From Cristatella mucedo (lineage: Eukaryota > Bryozoa > Phylactolaemata > Cristatellidae): a stretch of DNA of 64,000 nucleotides. The position numbers and the translations under genes are program-made. How positions within the stretch are numbered: position 1 is the stretch's first letter; every line of letters begins with the position of its first letter. The notes beneath the pieces are model-generated. The model was not told the origin of the DNA. It saw nothing but the letters and a program-made list of their open reading frames with translations, and ran no database searches. The stretch covers positions 1,062,539 to 1,126,538 of the forward strand of contig WPIO01000134.1 of NCBI GenBank assembly GCA_009760855.2. Reading direction: 5' to 3'. Of the stretch, positions 63,458-64,000 are shown piece by piece.

Positions 63458-63964
63458 ATGATGGAAAATTCACATTTTATTGAAAAGTATAATGAGACTC
63501 TACAAATGTTTACTGCAGATGTTAGTAAAATTTTAGAAAAAGTTGCAGAAGCATTCCATATTAAAGGAATTAAAGGTTTTTGTGCGGTATCTTGTTTACT
63601 TGCTAGAGATTTATTGAAAGGTAAATGAGATGTAAAAATAGAAAAAGGTTTTAGCATTCATCCAAGTGAGAAACTTGCTACTTTTCATTTTTGGTTAAAC
63701 ATTAATGGAATAGTAATTGATATTGCAAGGAATATTTTAATTAATTCATTTCAACGACAAGATTTTACTGATTAACAAGATAAGAAAATACTAGTATATG
63801 ATGTTCCAGAAGGTTTTGAGTTTTATGGAGAGGATCTCTCTAATTTTGATCCACTTAATGTAACATTTTCTTCACATGTGCAAAAGTGTGATGATTTTAT
63901 TATGAGAAATTTACTATGTAAAATTAAAAAAGAATTGTATAAGAAATTAAACATATCTAATTAA
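63458..63964 (+). pseudogene. AT-rich 169-codon frame with in-frame TGA and TAA; papain/transglutaminase-like pattern
   Basis: From ATGATG the frame reads to a TAA at 63962, broken by TGA at 63626 (codon 57) and TAA at 63773 (codon 106). The text is strongly protein-like: GIKGFCAVSCLLARDLL (residues 37-53), ATFHFWLNINGIVIDIARN (74-92) and ILVYDVPEGFEFYGEDLS. Cys42 or Cys46, His77 and Asp88 fall in the order and spacing of transglutaminase-like or papain-fold enzymes (C...HxW...D). Codon use is extremely AT-rich, unlike any gene in the window. Options: a decaying bacterial or viral transfer, an organelle-derived piece, or a gene using a code in which TGA is Trp (GKWDVK would be sensible). I do not recognise the family. 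Confidence 0.55.
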
Positions 63965-63978
63965 TATACGAAAAAGAC

Positions 63979-64000
63979 ATGTCAGACCTTCGAAGAAAAT
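63979..64000 (+). CDS. Start of a further AT-rich frame (cut by window end)
   Basis: ATG at 63979 opens MSDLRRK and runs off the window. It begins 14 bases after the previous stop, preceded by GAAAAAGAC, a spacing like genes in a bacterial or viral operon. Too short for more. Confidence 0.25.

Overview
This is animal nuclear DNA, most likely from an invertebrate. It has spliced genes with GT-AG introns, BLOC-2 and F-box genes typical of metazoans, two tRNA-derived SINE families, at least two CR1/L2-like LINE families, hAT and Mutator-like DNA elements, long (AT)n, (CT)n and (AC)n microsatellites, and GC-rich CpG patches at gene starts. Nothing in the window fixes the phylum.

Two host genes can be read, both on the minus strand. 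The first is the 5' half of HPS5, a BLOC-2 subunit needed for lysosome-related organelles. Its first coding exon is near 23.8 kb, and further exons lie at 21.8, 15.2, (14.1), 9.4, 6.4 and 2.3 kb. The rest of the gene lies to the left of the window. Exon phases fit together except around the missing fourth-exon region. A GC-rich promoter-like region (24.15-25.6 kb) sits just upstream. The second gene is a two-exon F-box/leucine-rich protein resembling FBXO33/FBXO39 (39.0-38.2 kb and 32.7-32.2 kb). Its 5.4 kb intron has collected a SINE, a long (AT)n tract, a Mutator-like MITE with a perfect 9-bp target duplication, and a decayed hAT transposon. A third possible host exon lies at 45.3-45.4 kb on the minus strand.

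Most of the remainder is repeats. LINE family A is represented by about ten pieces, and the copy at 18.2-20.0 kb still has a 500-codon reverse transcriptase frame. LINE family B has five or six pieces. SINE family 1 has eleven copies; its 3' end carries the same hairpin as LINE A, so LINE A is its likely mobilising partner. SINE family 2 has six copies. SINEs are nested in LINEs at 7.7 kb and 60.2 kb. Two degenerate telomere-like tracts, a diffuse GATTGC satellite split by a 1.3 kb insertion, and several hairpins are also present.

The last 580 bases differ sharply. After a CpG-rich patch and a 138-bp foldback MITE, the sequence becomes very AT-rich and holds a 169-codon reading frame interrupted by one TGA and one TAA. 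It carries a Cys/His/Asp pattern like transglutaminase or papain-fold proteins, and another ATG frame opens 14 bases after it. It looks like foreign (bacterial, organellar or viral) DNA and is the least explained part of the window.
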